The translations under genes were made by a program, and so were the position numbers. The notes below the pieces were generated by a model. It was not told the DNA's origin and did not search any database. It saw only the letters and a list, made by a program, of their open reading frames with translations. DNA of 36,757 bases from an uncultured beta proteobacterium (GTDB taxonomy: Bacteria > Pseudomonadota > Gammaproteobacteria > Burkholderiales > Burkholderiaceae_C). The DNA is taken from positions 1-36,757 of the forward strand of contig CAISLN010000021.1 in assembly GCA_903886275.1 (NCBI GenBank). The letters are read 5' to 3'. This document shows positions 16,072-24,618 of the stretch, piece after piece. Numbering within the stretch: position 1 is the stretch's first letter; every line of letters starts with the position of its first letter.

Positions 16072-16947
16072 ATGCGAATTCCGTTCACCAAAATGCAGGG
16101 CGCGGGCAACGACTTTGTTGTGCTCGACGAGACCCTTGGCCGCTATGGCCTCAGCGCCGCGCAATACCGTTTTCTGGGCGACCGCCATTTTGGCGTGGGA
16201 GCCGACCAGATTCTTACCGTGCGGCCCTCGCCGGCCGAGGGCATTGACTTTGAATACCTCATCCACAACGCCGATGGCGCCGAGGTGGAGCAGTGCGGCA
16301 ATGGCGCGCGTTGCTTTGCACGCTTTGTGCGCGACAGTGGGCTCTCAAACAAAGACACGCTGCGCGTGCAGACCATGAAGGGCGTGATCGCGCCTCAGCT
16401 CACCGCAGACGGCCGCGTCACCGTGGACATGGGTGCGCCGCGCTTTGCGCCGCAGGACCTGGACTTTGACGCCAGCGGCCTGAGCCTGCAGCCCCAAGGC
16501 GGCTGGGGCAATTGGCCGCTGTTCCCGGTGGGTGCTGTCAATGAAGTTCTGCTCGCCACCGTCTCCATGGGCAATCCGCACGCGGTGCTGCAGGTGGCCG
16601 ATGTGGACAGCGCACCCGTGGCCACGCTGGGTCCGCAGATTCAGGCCAACCCCCGCTTTACACGCGGCGTGAATGTGGGCTTCATGCAGGTGCAGAGCCG
16701 ATCAAGCATTCGCCTGCGCGTCTTTGAGCGCGGTGTCGGCGAAACCTTGGCCTGTGGCTCGGGCGCCTGTGCCGCAGTGGCCGCTGGTATCCGTCTGGGC
16801 CTGCTCGACGCACGCGTGGATGTGCACACCCGTGGCGGCCTGCTGACCATTGCCTGGGCCGGCGGCGACGCACCGTTGCTGATGACCGGCCCGGCCACCA
16901 CCGTGTTTCGCGGCGAAATTGAGCTCCCCGACAACCTGCCCGACTGA
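16072..16947 (+). CDS. dapF: Diaminopimelate epimerase
   Basis: Interconverts LL- and meso-diaminopimelate, supplying both lysine and the peptidoglycan residue that MurE (29.7 kb in this window) adds. The 291-residue length is normal. The two catalytic cysteines are C75 in [11 protein letters not shown] and C228 in [11 protein letters not shown]; the N-terminal [12 protein letters not shown] and the SMGNPHAV stretch are also diagnostic. The frame is open far upstream (to 15532) because of codon bias, but the ATG at 16072 is the expected start. It leads the conserved dapF–DUF484–xerC run. Confidence 0.96.
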   Translation: MRIPFTKMQGAGNDFVVLDETLGRYGLSAAQYRFLGDRHFGVGADQILTVRPSPAEGIDFEYLIHNADGAEVEQCGNGARCFARFVRDSGLSNKDTLRVQTMKGVIAPQLTADGRVTVDMGAPRFAPQDLDFDASGLSLQPQGGWGNWPLFPVGAVNEVLLATVSMGNPHAVLQVADVDSAPVATLGPQIQANPRFTRGVNVGFMQVQSRSSIRLRVFERGVGETLACGSGACAAVAAGIRLGLLDARVDVHTRGGLLTIAWAGGDAPLLMTGPATTVFRGEIELPDNLPD

Positions 16948-17001
16948 GCACGGGCAGGCCCTGGCCTTCTAACAGCAACAAAAAATGTAGATTGGACTCC
17001 C

Positions 17002-17700
17002 ATGAGCAACCCCTTGAACTCCGCATTGGCCAACCCGATCACCGAGGACGACATCGCCAATTACCTGGCCAACACGCCGGATTTCTTTTTGCGCCATGCC
17101 GAGATGCTGGCCGCCGTGCAGCTGACCAGTCCGCACAACCGCCGCACGGTGAGCCTGCAAGAGCGCCAGGCCGAGATGCTGCGCGACAAGATCAAGCTGC
17201 TGGAGCATCGCGTCATGGAGATGCTGCGCAATGGCAATGACAACGTCATCTTGTCCAACAAAATCATCCGATGGGCCGGCAGCCTGCTGCAGGGCGACGA
17301 GCTGCGCCAACTGCCGCAGCAAATGGCCGACGACATCGAGCAGCAGTTTGCCGTGCCCCAGGTCGGCCTGCGCGTCTGGGGCGTAGCGGCCGAATATGCC
17401 AAGGAGCCCTATGCCCAGGGCGTGAGCGAAGACCTGAAGCTGTTTGCCTCCTCGCTGACCGAACCCTTTTGCGGCCTCAACACCGGTTTCGAATCGGTCG
17501 CTTGGCTGGAGACCCCGGAGACCATCACCTCGTTGGCACTGATTCCCCTGCGCGCAGGGCCCAGTGGCTCCACCATCCCGGCCTTTGGTCTCTTGGTGTT
17601 GGCCTCGGGTGACGCGCAGCGCTTTGTCAGCGGAATGGGTACCGACTTTTTGGCCCGCATTGGCGAGTTGGCCAGCGCTGCGCTGTGGCGCCTGCGTTAA
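17002..17700 (+). CDS. DUF484 family protein
   Basis: A 232-residue DUF484 protein with a GAF-like fold. ITEDDIANYLANTPDFFLRH at the N-terminus and QERQAEMLRDKIKLLEHRVM (a coiled coil, about 50-75) are typical. The C-terminal GAF-like part covers about 95-230 and ends ARIGELASAALWRL. No catalytic residues are recognisable. In proteobacteria it sits almost always between dapF and xerC, as here (54 bp after dapF, 18 bp before xerC), and is presumed to be co-transcribed; a function in signalling or recombination has not been shown. Confidence 0.88.
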   Translation: MSNPLNSALANPITEDDIANYLANTPDFFLRHAEMLAAVQLTSPHNRRTVSLQERQAEMLRDKIKLLEHRVMEMLRNGNDNVILSNKIIRWAGSLLQGDELRQLPQQMADDIEQQFAVPQVGLRVWGVAAEYAKEPYAQGVSEDLKLFASSLTEPFCGLNTGFESVAWLETPETITSLALIPLRAGPSGSTIPAFGLLVLASGDAQRFVSGMGTDFLARIGELASAALWRLR

Positions 17701-17718
17701 CCAACAACGCACGGCCCT

Positions 17719-18729
17719 ATGCCTGCCCCGCACAAGCCGGTCTTGTCACCAAGCGAGGGTCCCGGTGAGCGCCATCCCCTGGTCGAGCAATACCTAGAGT
17801 ACGTGCGCGTCGAAAAGCGCCTGGCCCAGCGCACCGTCGAGCTGTATGTGTTGGACCTGCAAAAACTGCAACATTACGCAGCCCAGGCCGGCGTTGAACT
17901 GCGGGCTGTGCGCCACCCGCAGGTGCGGCGCTGGGTGGCACAGATGCACAGCGGCGGGCGCAGTGGGCGCGGGATCGCGCTGATTCTTTCTGGCTGGCGC
18001 GGTTTCTACACCTGGCTGGGCCGCGACGGTCTGGTTGCCAGCAACCCGGTGCAGGATGTGCGTGCCCCCAAGGCGCCCAAGCCCCTGCCCAAGGCGCTGG
18101 GTGTGGACGACGCGGTGCAATTCGCCGACTTTCAAAGTGACGACGATCCCTGGTTGGAGGCGCGCGACAGCGCCATGGTCGAGCTGCTCTACGGCAGTGG
18201 CCTGCGCGTGGCAGAGCTGATGGGCCTGGATGTGGAGGCCAGCAACGCGGCTCTGGGCTGGGTCGATCTGCAGGCTGCCGAGGCCCATGTGTTGGGCAAG
18301 GGTTCCAAGCGCCGTACGGTGCCGGTCGGCAAGACCGCCCTGGCGGCCCTGGCGCGCTGGCTGGAGTTGCGCGGCCCCATGGGCACGGTGCTAGGCGGCC
18401 CGGTGCATGCGACCCAGGCGGATGCGGCGCGCGCCCTGTTTATCGGACGCAAGGGCACGCGCCTGACGGCCCAGTCGATCTGGCAGCGCCTGCAGCGCCG
18501 CAGCCTGTTGTCCGGTGTCAGCACACCGGTGCATCCGCACATGCTGCGCCACAGCTTTGCCAGCCATCTGCTGCAAAGCAGTGGCGACCTGCGCGCCGTG
18601 CAGGAGCTGCTGGGCCACGCCAATATCAGCACCACCCAGGTCTACACAAGGCTGGACTTCCAGCACCTTGCCAAGGCCTATGACGCGGCCCATCCAAGGG
18701 CGCATGCCAAGGGCAAGCCCAAGGCATAG
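17719..18729 (+). CDS. xerC: Tyrosine recombinase XerC
   Basis: Acts with XerD at the dif site to resolve chromosome dimers. The 336-residue protein has the N-terminal SAM-like core-binding domain (about 20-110) and a complete catalytic set: R163 (YGSGLRVAEL), K194 (VLGKGSKRR), H274 and R277 (HPHMLRHSF), H300 (LGHANIST) and nucleophile Y309 (TQVYTRL). It is somewhat longer than E. coli XerC (298), largely from an insertion near 220-245 (LGGPVHATQADAARA) and a basic C-terminal tail. Position after dapF and DUF484 supports XerC rather than XerD. Confidence 0.93.
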   Translation: MPAPHKPVLSPSEGPGERHPLVEQYLEYVRVEKRLAQRTVELYVLDLQKLQHYAAQAGVELRAVRHPQVRRWVAQMHSGGRSGRGIALILSGWRGFYTWLGRDGLVASNPVQDVRAPKAPKPLPKALGVDDAVQFADFQSDDDPWLEARDSAMVELLYGSGLRVAELMGLDVEASNAALGWVDLQAAEAHVLGKGSKRRTVPVGKTALAALARWLELRGPMGTVLGGPVHATQADAARALFIGRKGTRLTAQSIWQRLQRRSLLSGVSTPVHPHMLRHSFASHLLQSSGDLRAVQELLGHANISTTQVYTRLDFQHLAKAYDAAHPRAHAKGKPKA

Positions 18730-18750
18730 CGCAGCAGCGACAATAGGCGC

Positions 18751-19932
18751 ATGAAAATGATTCGCCTGCGCGCCGGCAAAGAGCGCTCCCTATTGCGTCG
18801 CCACCCTTGGATTTTTGAGTCGGCCATTGCCAAGGGCAGTGGTGACAGCGGGGAAACGGTTCGCGTGGAGTCGGCCGAAGGCCAATTCCTGGGCTGGGCG
18901 GCCTTCAGCCCCACATCCAAAATTCGTGCCCGCATGTGGAGCTTTGATGAGGCTCAGCGCATCGACGAGGAGTTCTTCCAGTCCCGCATTGCCAAGGCAG
19001 TGCAGGCAAGATCGCGCTTCGATATTCAGAGCGATGGTGCACGTCTGGTGCATGGCGAGTCCGATGGACTGCCGGGCCTGATCGTGGACCGCTATGGCGA
19101 CACGCTGGTGGCGCAGTTCACCTCGGCCGGCGTCGAGCGCTGGAAGGAGGCTATTTGCCATGCGCTCTTGGCCCAGACCGGTCTGTCCAAACTCTACGAG
19201 CGCTCGGACGCCAGCAGTCGCACCCTCGAAGGCCTGAGCGAGCAAACCGGTTGGCTGCACGGCGAGGGTGCCACCGACCTGGTGCTCCAAGAGCATGACT
19301 GGAAGCTGCACTTGAGCATTGCCACCGGCCACAAGACCGGCTTCTACCTGGACCAGCGCGACAGCCGCGCCAAGTTTGCCGCCTACACCAAGCGCCTGCA
19401 GTTCCAGCGCGTGCTCAATTGCTTTTGCTACACCGGCGGCTTCACCGTCGCGGCCCTGAGTGGCGGTGCGGCCCATGTCACCTCGATTGACTCCAGTGCC
19501 CCGGCCCTGGCGTTGGGCGCGGCCAATGTGGCGCTCAACGGTTTTGAGGCCAGTCGCGCGACCTGGATGGATGCCGATGTGAATGCCTCGCTGCGCCAGT
19601 TTGGCAATGAGGGTCGAACCTTTGATGCCATCGTGCTCGATCCGCCCAAGTTTGCGCCCACCGTGGCCCACGCCGATCGCGCTGCGCGCGCCTACAAGGA
19701 CATCAACCGCCTGGCCTTCAAGCTGTTGGAGCCCGGTGGCCTGCTGTTCACCTATTCCTGCTCGGGTGGCGTCAGTGGCGACCTGTTCCACAAGATCGTG
19801 GCCGGCGCCGGAGCGGACGCGGGCGTGGATGGTTTCATCACCGAACGCATGGGCGGCGCCCCGGACCACCCGATGACGATTGCCTTTCCCGAGGGTGAAT
19901 ACCTCAAGGGACTGGTCATCATGCGCCGCTAG
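18751..19932 (+). CDS. rlmI: Class I rRNA m5C methyltransferase, RlmI-like (PUA + Rossmann)
   Basis: A 393-residue SAM-dependent methyltransferase. The N-terminal PUA domain (1-80) begins RAGKERSLLRRHPWIFESAI, as in E. coli RlmI, which methylates C1962 of 23S rRNA. The central domain contains HKTGFYLDQRDSR, and the SAM-binding motif is NCFCYTGGFTVAALSGGA (about 225-245). DAIVLDPPKFAP is the catalytic DPPKF region and FTYSCSGGVSGD holds the second catalytic Cys motif (SCS). Length matches the family (396). Start ATG at 18751, 21 bp after xerC, so it may be part of the same transcript. The residue methylated here is inferred from homology. Confidence 0.88.
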   Translation: MKMIRLRAGKERSLLRRHPWIFESAIAKGSGDSGETVRVESAEGQFLGWAAFSPTSKIRARMWSFDEAQRIDEEFFQSRIAKAVQARSRFDIQSDGARLVHGESDGLPGLIVDRYGDTLVAQFTSAGVERWKEAICHALLAQTGLSKLYERSDASSRTLEGLSEQTGWLHGEGATDLVLQEHDWKLHLSIATGHKTGFYLDQRDSRAKFAAYTKRLQFQRVLNCFCYTGGFTVAALSGGAAHVTSIDSSAPALALGAANVALNGFEASRATWMDADVNASLRQFGNEGRTFDAIVLDPPKFAPTVAHADRAARAYKDINRLAFKLLEPGGLLFTYSCSGGVSGDLFHKIVAGAGADAGVDGFITERMGGAPDHPMTIAFPEGEYLKGLVIMRR

Positions 19933-19986
19933 AGGCTCTTGCATTGACCGCTAAACTCCCCACCTGCTGATTTTTGGACCGCCAAT

Positions 19987-21033
19987 ATGTCTCTTATTCC
20001 CGCCACCATCCTCACCGGTTTTCTAGGCTCCGGCAAAACCACGCTGCTCAAGCGCGTGCTCGCCGAGGCGCACGGCCAGAAGATTGCCGTCATCGAGAAC
20101 GAATTCGGTGAGGAAAATATCGACAGCGACATCCTGGTGAGCGACACCAACGAGCAAATCATCCAGATGAGCAATGGCTGCATTTGCTGCACCATCCGCG
20201 AAGACCTGCGCGCCACGCTGCGTGACCTGGCCGAGAAAAAACGCAAGGGCGAGCTCGACTTTGACCGCGTGGTCATCGAGACCACCGGCCTGGCCGACCC
20301 CGGCCCAGTGGCGCAGACCTTCTTTATGGACGATGAGGTGGCCGAGTCCTACTTGCTGGACTCTATTTTGACTCTGGTGGATGCCAAGCATGCTGCCAAC
20401 CAGCTCAATGACCGCCAGGAAGCGCGCCGCCAGGTGGGTTTTGCCGACCAGATTTTTATCAGCAAGGCCGATCTCGTCAGCAAGGAAGAGCTCGACGCGC
20501 TGATGCACCGCTTGAAGCACATGAACCCGCGCGCTCCGCAGCGCGCCGTGCATTTTGGCGATGTGGCCTTGAGCGAGGTGTTTGACCTGCGCGGCTTCAA
20601 CCTCAATGCCAAGCTCGACATTGACCCGGACTTCCTCAAGGAAGAAGAGCATGAACACCATGACCACGCCGAGGGAGCGCATTGCGACCACCCCTCGCAC
20701 GGGCATGACGACCAGGGCCACCACCATCACCACGATGACGACGTAAAGAGCTTTGTCTTCAAGTCCGAGCGGGCCTTCGATCCGGCCAAGCTGGAAGACT
20801 TTCTGGGGGCCATCGTCAACATCTACGGCCCGCGCATGCTGCGCTACAAGGGCGTGCTGCACATGACGGGCACCGACCGCAAGGTCATCTTCCAGGGCGT
20901 GCACCAGTTGATGGGCAGCGACCTGGGTCCGGCCTGGTTGGACGGCGAGTTGCGCAACAGCAAAATGGTATTTATTGGCATAGACCTGCCCAAAGATATA
21001 TTGTTGCAAGGGCTTGAGCAGTCGCTGGTTTAG
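19987..21033 (+). CDS. CobW/COG0523-family metallochaperone GTPase
   Basis: A 348-residue G3E GTPase. The P-loop is GFLGSGKTT (11-19), the metal-binding CxCC is GCICCTI (C65, C67, C68), ENEFGEE and ETTGLADP are switch motifs, and the base-recognition motif is ISKAD. A His-rich loop at about 219-249 (HEHHDHAEGAHCDHPSHGHD plus a following run of five His) separates it from the CobW C-terminal domain. Such loops are typical of zinc-transferring members (YeiR/YjiA/ZNG1 type). No cobalamin genes are near, so a zinc-handling role is more likely than cobalt. I found no convincing Zur-type box in the 54-bp upstream gap. It precedes a zinc-finger-less DksA. Confidence 0.88.
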   Translation: MSLIPATILTGFLGSGKTTLLKRVLAEAHGQKIAVIENEFGEENIDSDILVSDTNEQIIQMSNGCICCTIREDLRATLRDLAEKKRKGELDFDRVVIETTGLADPGPVAQTFFMDDEVAESYLLDSILTLVDAKHAANQLNDRQEARRQVGFADQIFISKADLVSKEELDALMHRLKHMNPRAPQRAVHFGDVALSEVFDLRGFNLNAKLDIDPDFLKEEEHEHHDHAEGAHCDHPSHGHDDQGHHHHHDDDVKSFVFKSERAFDPAKLEDFLGAIVNIYGPRMLRYKGVLHMTGTDRKVIFQGVHQLMGSDLGPAWLDGELRNSKMVFIGIDLPKDILLQGLEQSLV

Positions 21034-21277
21034 ACGGTGTCTAATGGCGCTGCGCCGGGCAAGCCAACATAGGGTTGTTGGCCACTGGCTTTATGGGGGG
21101 TCAATGATGGCTGGGAGCACAATGTTTGTCTCGATTTTGCAACTTATGGGTTTTCCAGTGGCGAAACCGTTACACTCGCGCGCCGAAGAAACCCTACAGG
21201 AGTTGCCATCCAATGCATCCGATGGGGCCCCTAACGCCATAGAACAGAATTCGGCGAGTTCCACCAGGAGAGACCAC

Positions 21278-22249
21278 GTGAATGCCAAATCCGGGAAAGA
21301 CCCCAAGTCCAAATCTGTCACAGACAAGGTCAAAACGACTGCCAAAGCAGCCACCAAGCCGGTAGAGGCGCCGGTCAAACCGGTTGCCAAAGCGCAGGCC
21401 AAGACCTCGGCACCGCTCACACCGGTGGCCAAGCCGGTCAAGGCAGTGGCGACTGCCGTAACCAAGCCAGCGGCAAAAGCCGTAGGCAAGAGCAGCAAGG
21501 CGATTGCGCCCGCTGCCACCCCCAAGCCTGCTGTTGCCAGCAAGTCCACTGCCAAAGCAGCCTCTATTGAAAAAGTACCCGCCCCCATGACCACTGCTGC
21601 GACCAAGTCCGCAACTGCCACTGCGCCCGCAGCAAGCAATGTTGTAGCCCAGAAAACCGGACGCCCCTCGTCCCGTCTGGCGCAACTGACCGTGCCATCC
21701 ATGGCGCAGGCCGTGGCTTCCACGGCTGCCAAGGCCAGCTACAGCCAGGCCATTGCTTCACCGGTGATCGTCCCGGTGCTGCCGTCTTCGATCAAAAAAG
21801 ACCCCAAGCTGGCCAATAACTGGAAGACCAAGCCACTGGCCGAGCTCACCGACGCAGATCTGATGGCCATGCCCGATTCGGAGTACATGAACGAGGTGCA
21901 GATGTCTGCGTTTCGCCTCAAGCTCTCCACACTCAAGCAGGAAATCCTCAACAGTGCCGGTGAAACCACCGAGCATCTGCGCGAGGACACCTCGGTCGTG
22001 CCCGACCCGGCCGACCGCGCCACCATTGAAGAAGAGCACGCCTTGGAACTGCGCACCCGCGACCGCGAGCGCAAACTGCTCAAGAAAATCGAGCAGTCGA
22101 TTGGGCGCATTGATTCCGGCGACTACGGCTATTGCGATGAAACCGGCGAGCCCATCGGTGTGGGACGCCTGCTGGCCCGTCCAACCGCCACGCTGTCGCT
22201 GGAAGCACAGCAGCGCCGCGAACTCAAGCAAAAAATGTTTGGTGACTAA
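21278..22249 (+). CDS. dksA: DksA-type RNA polymerase-binding factor with Ala/Lys-rich N-terminal extension
   Basis: DksA binds the RNA polymerase secondary channel with ppGpp to retune transcription. The C-terminal ~150 residues (from about 173) are DksA: the coiled-coil tip DPADRA carries the essential D243 and D246. In the zinc-finger region only C286 remains; the other three positions are T289, S307 and A310 at exact E. coli spacing. The first ~170 residues are a low-complexity Ala/Lys/Pro/Thr stretch like bacterial histone-H1-like proteins. The GTG at 21278 is chosen because AGGAG lies seven bases upstream; the frame stays open to 21014. A 245-bp gap separates it from the CobW-type gene, so it probably has its own promoter; TACACT at 21171 could be a -10. 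Confidence 0.88.
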   Translation: MNAKSGKDPKSKSVTDKVKTTAKAATKPVEAPVKPVAKAQAKTSAPLTPVAKPVKAVATAVTKPAAKAVGKSSKAIAPAATPKPAVASKSTAKAASIEKVPAPMTTAATKSATATAPAASNVVAQKTGRPSSRLAQLTVPSMAQAVASTAAKASYSQAIASPVIVPVLPSSIKKDPKLANNWKTKPLAELTDADLMAMPDSEYMNEVQMSAFRLKLSTLKQEILNSAGETTEHLREDTSVVPDPADRATIEEEHALELRTRDRERKLLKKIEQSIGRIDSGDYGYCDETGEPIGVGRLLARPTATLSLEAQQRRELKQKMFGD

Positions 22250-22284
22250 ACTCTGCAGCCCGTTCGATCCAGTGCAGCTTAGCC

Positions 22285-23982
22285 ATGGCGACCAAAGACG
22301 ATAGGCCCGGTCTACTGTCCAAAGTTGCTATGTTTGTGCGCAATCCGACCAAGGACTGGTCGGAGCTGGATCAGACCAGTGAGGGCGATTCCAATGGCTA
22401 CGACAAGCAGGCGCTCAAGGCCATGATAGAGCGCAAGCGGCAAAACGATTTTGTCCGCAAGCGCGAATTCGACCAGCTGCGCCGACTGCGCAACCGCGAT
22501 CCCTCTGCCATGGCCAGTGTCGGCAGACATTCTTTTTTCCAGACCAGCCTGCCCAGTGACCTGGGTGGACGCGCCGACACGCTCAAGAAAATTGACGAGA
22601 TTGAGGCGCAGATGTCGCGCCAATGGTGGAAAAGCAAGAGCGAGGCTACGGGCCCGCACAAGCTGGTGTTTTCAAGCCCGGACGCAACGCAGCCGCAATC
22701 GGACCAGCCCCACTCCGAGATGTTCCCGAGTGACTCTGACCTGTCGGCGCCGTTTCCGGTGACCGAGCCTGCGGACTTTCGGCGCGTGGAAGACGCTGAT
22801 TTCGCCGATGAATTTCTGCCCACCCAGATGGCCTCGGGCATGGTGTCCATGGCCGATGCGACCGGCGGCAAGGGCGCACACAAGAGCGCCGTATTTTCCG
22901 CCTCGCGCTTGTTTGCCATTGAGGCGGACACGCTGGAGACCGATCCCGAGCTCGAGGAAGCGGCCATCCGGTTTGCCAACAGCGATGATGCCGGGGCAGA
23001 AAAGTGTTTGCTGGGGGCGCTGCGCAGCCATGCTCCCAGCGGCCCACTACCGCAGGCCTGGTCGGTGGCACTGCTGGATTTGTACCGGGCCAGTAACAAC
23101 CGGCCCGCTTTTGAGTCGGCCATCTATGAATTCGCGCTGCAACTCGATGGCGCTAGGCCCATCTGGTTTGCGCTGGGCGACCCAGCATCTGAATCGCAGG
23201 CAGTTGTGGCCAACGCTGGCGCCTGCATCTGGGACAGCCCTGCCGTCTTGACGGCCCAGGGTATGGAGCGCCTGCGCCAAGTCATGGAATCCAGTCCCAT
23301 GCCCTGGTGCCTGGGTTGGCACGAACTCGAAAGCATTGCGCCGGATGCCGTCCCTTTGCTCGATGCCCTGTTTGGCAGCCTGTGTGAAGAGAACGTGTTG
23401 CTGCGCTTTGACGGCGAGGACCGCTTGGTCAGGGCACTGCGCGCCCTCACACCCTCGGGTCAGCGCGATGTGGCGCGAAGCTTCTGGGACGTGCGCCTGA
23501 ATGCCCTGCGGGCCATGCGCTTGCATGACGATTTTGAATTGGCCTCGCTGGACTACTGTGTCATCTATGGCAGTGCACCGCCCCCTTGGGTACAGGCCCG
23601 CTGCAGCCTGGAGTTGTCCAGTCAGCAGCTCGGTGGAAGGACCACCTCGGATTTGGAAGCCGTGACCCAGCAGGGCACGCTGCTGGTGCATCCGGACCAG
23701 CCACCGGTCAGGTTGTTGCTCAAGGGTCAGCTGATGGGCGACACGGCACAGGCCCTTTCGGTTTTGGACAGCGCAGGCGCAAGCGCCAACACCCTGCTGA
23801 TTTCCTGCCGCGACCTGATTCGGGTGGACTTCGCCGCTGCCGGCAGCATCCTCAATTGGGTGACCATGCGCCATGCAGAAGGCAAACAGGTGCAGTTTCA
23901 GGATGTACACCGCCTGGTGGCTGCGTTTTTCAACGTCATTGGTATCAACGAGCGCGCCAAGGTACTCTTGCGCCCGGTCTGA
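22285..23982 (+). CDS. Large STAS-domain protein
   Basis: A 565-residue, cytosolic-looking protein. Residues 1-75 are charged (KQALKAMIERKRQNDFVRKR); 120-215 are acidic and probably disordered. About 215-470 is a globular region with no motif I can name. The C-terminal ~95 residues (from about 472, PPVRLLLKGQLMGDTAQALS to NERAKVLLRP) form a STAS domain like anti-sigma-factor antagonists and MlaB. The usual phosphoacceptor site D-S-S-G is D-F-A-A-A-G here, so classical serine phosphorylation seems impossible. It lies between dksA and hslV, 35 bp after dksA and 65 bp before hslV; I recall the same order in other Burkholderiales. Function unknown. Confidence 0.75.
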   Translation: MATKDDRPGLLSKVAMFVRNPTKDWSELDQTSEGDSNGYDKQALKAMIERKRQNDFVRKREFDQLRRLRNRDPSAMASVGRHSFFQTSLPSDLGGRADTLKKIDEIEAQMSRQWWKSKSEATGPHKLVFSSPDATQPQSDQPHSEMFPSDSDLSAPFPVTEPADFRRVEDADFADEFLPTQMASGMVSMADATGGKGAHKSAVFSASRLFAIEADTLETDPELEEAAIRFANSDDAGAEKCLLGALRSHAPSGPLPQAWSVALLDLYRASNNRPAFESAIYEFALQLDGARPIWFALGDPASESQAVVANAGACIWDSPAVLTAQGMERLRQVMESSPMPWCLGWHELESIAPDAVPLLDALFGSLCEENVLLRFDGEDRLVRALRALTPSGQRDVARSFWDVRLNALRAMRLHDDFELASLDYCVIYGSAPPPWVQARCSLELSSQQLGGRTTSDLEAVTQQGTLLVHPDQPPVRLLLKGQLMGDTAQALSVLDSAGASANTLLISCRDLIRVDFAAAGSILNWVTMRHAEGKQVQFQDVHRLVAAFFNVIGINERAKVLLRPV

Positions 23983-24047
23983 GGTCGCGCCAGTGTTTTT
24001 GCCGGCCCCATGCAAACCGGGCGGCGCTATCCAAGCTATAAAGCCTT

Positions 24048-24596
24048 ATGGAACAATTTCACGGAACCACCATCATCAGCGTGCGGCGTAAGACACCCCA
24101 GGGCTACCAGGTCGCCATCGGTGGCGACGGACAGGTCACGCTGGGCAATATTGTGGTCAAGGGCACGGCGCGCAAGGTGCGCAAGCTCCACCACGGCAAG
24201 GTGCTGGCCGGTTTTGCCGGCGCCACGGCAGATGCCTTCACCCTGTTCGAACGCTTTGAGGCCAAGTTGGAAAAGCACCAGGGCCAACTGGTGCGTGCCG
24301 CCATCGAGCTCACCAAGGACTGGCGCACCGACCGCGTGTTGCGCCGCTTGGAGGCCATGCTGGCAGTGGCCGACCGGGACGCGTCCCTCATCATCACCGG
24401 TAATGGCGATGTGCTGGAGCCGGAAAACGGCATTGTCACCATAGGCTCGGGTGGCGCCTATGCACAGGCGGCCGCGATTGCGCTGCTCAACCACACCGAA
24501 CTGGACGCAGCAACCATCGTCAAGCGCTCGCTGGAGATCGCCGGCGACCTGTGCATCTACACCAATATGAACCACACCATAGAGACGCTGGACTGA
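24048..24596 (+). CDS. hslV: HslV (ClpQ) protease subunit
   Basis: The peptidase of the HslUV ATP-dependent protease. The 182-residue protein starts MEQFHG before TTIISVRRK. The catalytic Thr of mature HslV is T7, so the first six residues must be removed, unlike E. coli where only Met precedes Thr. The substrate-cleft and dodecamer segments [25 protein letters not shown] and [13 protein letters not shown] [15 protein letters not shown] are intact, as is the C-terminal ETLD. It is followed by hslU after 22 bp, the usual pair. Confidence 0.96.
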   Translation: MEQFHGTTIISVRRKTPQGYQVAIGGDGQVTLGNIVVKGTARKVRKLHHGKVLAGFAGATADAFTLFERFEAKLEKHQGQLVRAAIELTKDWRTDRVLRRLEAMLAVADRDASLIITGNGDVLEPENGIVTIGSGGAYAQAAAIALLNHTELDAATIVKRSLEIAGDLCIYTNMNHTIETLD

Positions 24597-24618
24597 GGTC
24601 TGGCCTGACGGGAACACC

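Noticed and set aside
19933..19986. Search for a Zur operator before the CobW-type gene
   Set aside because: No GTTATAATATAAC-like dyad was found, so Zur control is not claimed.
21030..21044. TTAGAC–GGT–GTCTAA inverted repeat at the end of the CobW-type gene
   Set aside because: Six-bp AT-rich stem without a T-run; too weak to call a terminator.
23983..24047. Possible heat-shock promoter for hslVU (CCCCATGC at 24004)
   Set aside because: A -10-like CCCCAT is present but no CTTGAA lies at 13-15 bp upstream.
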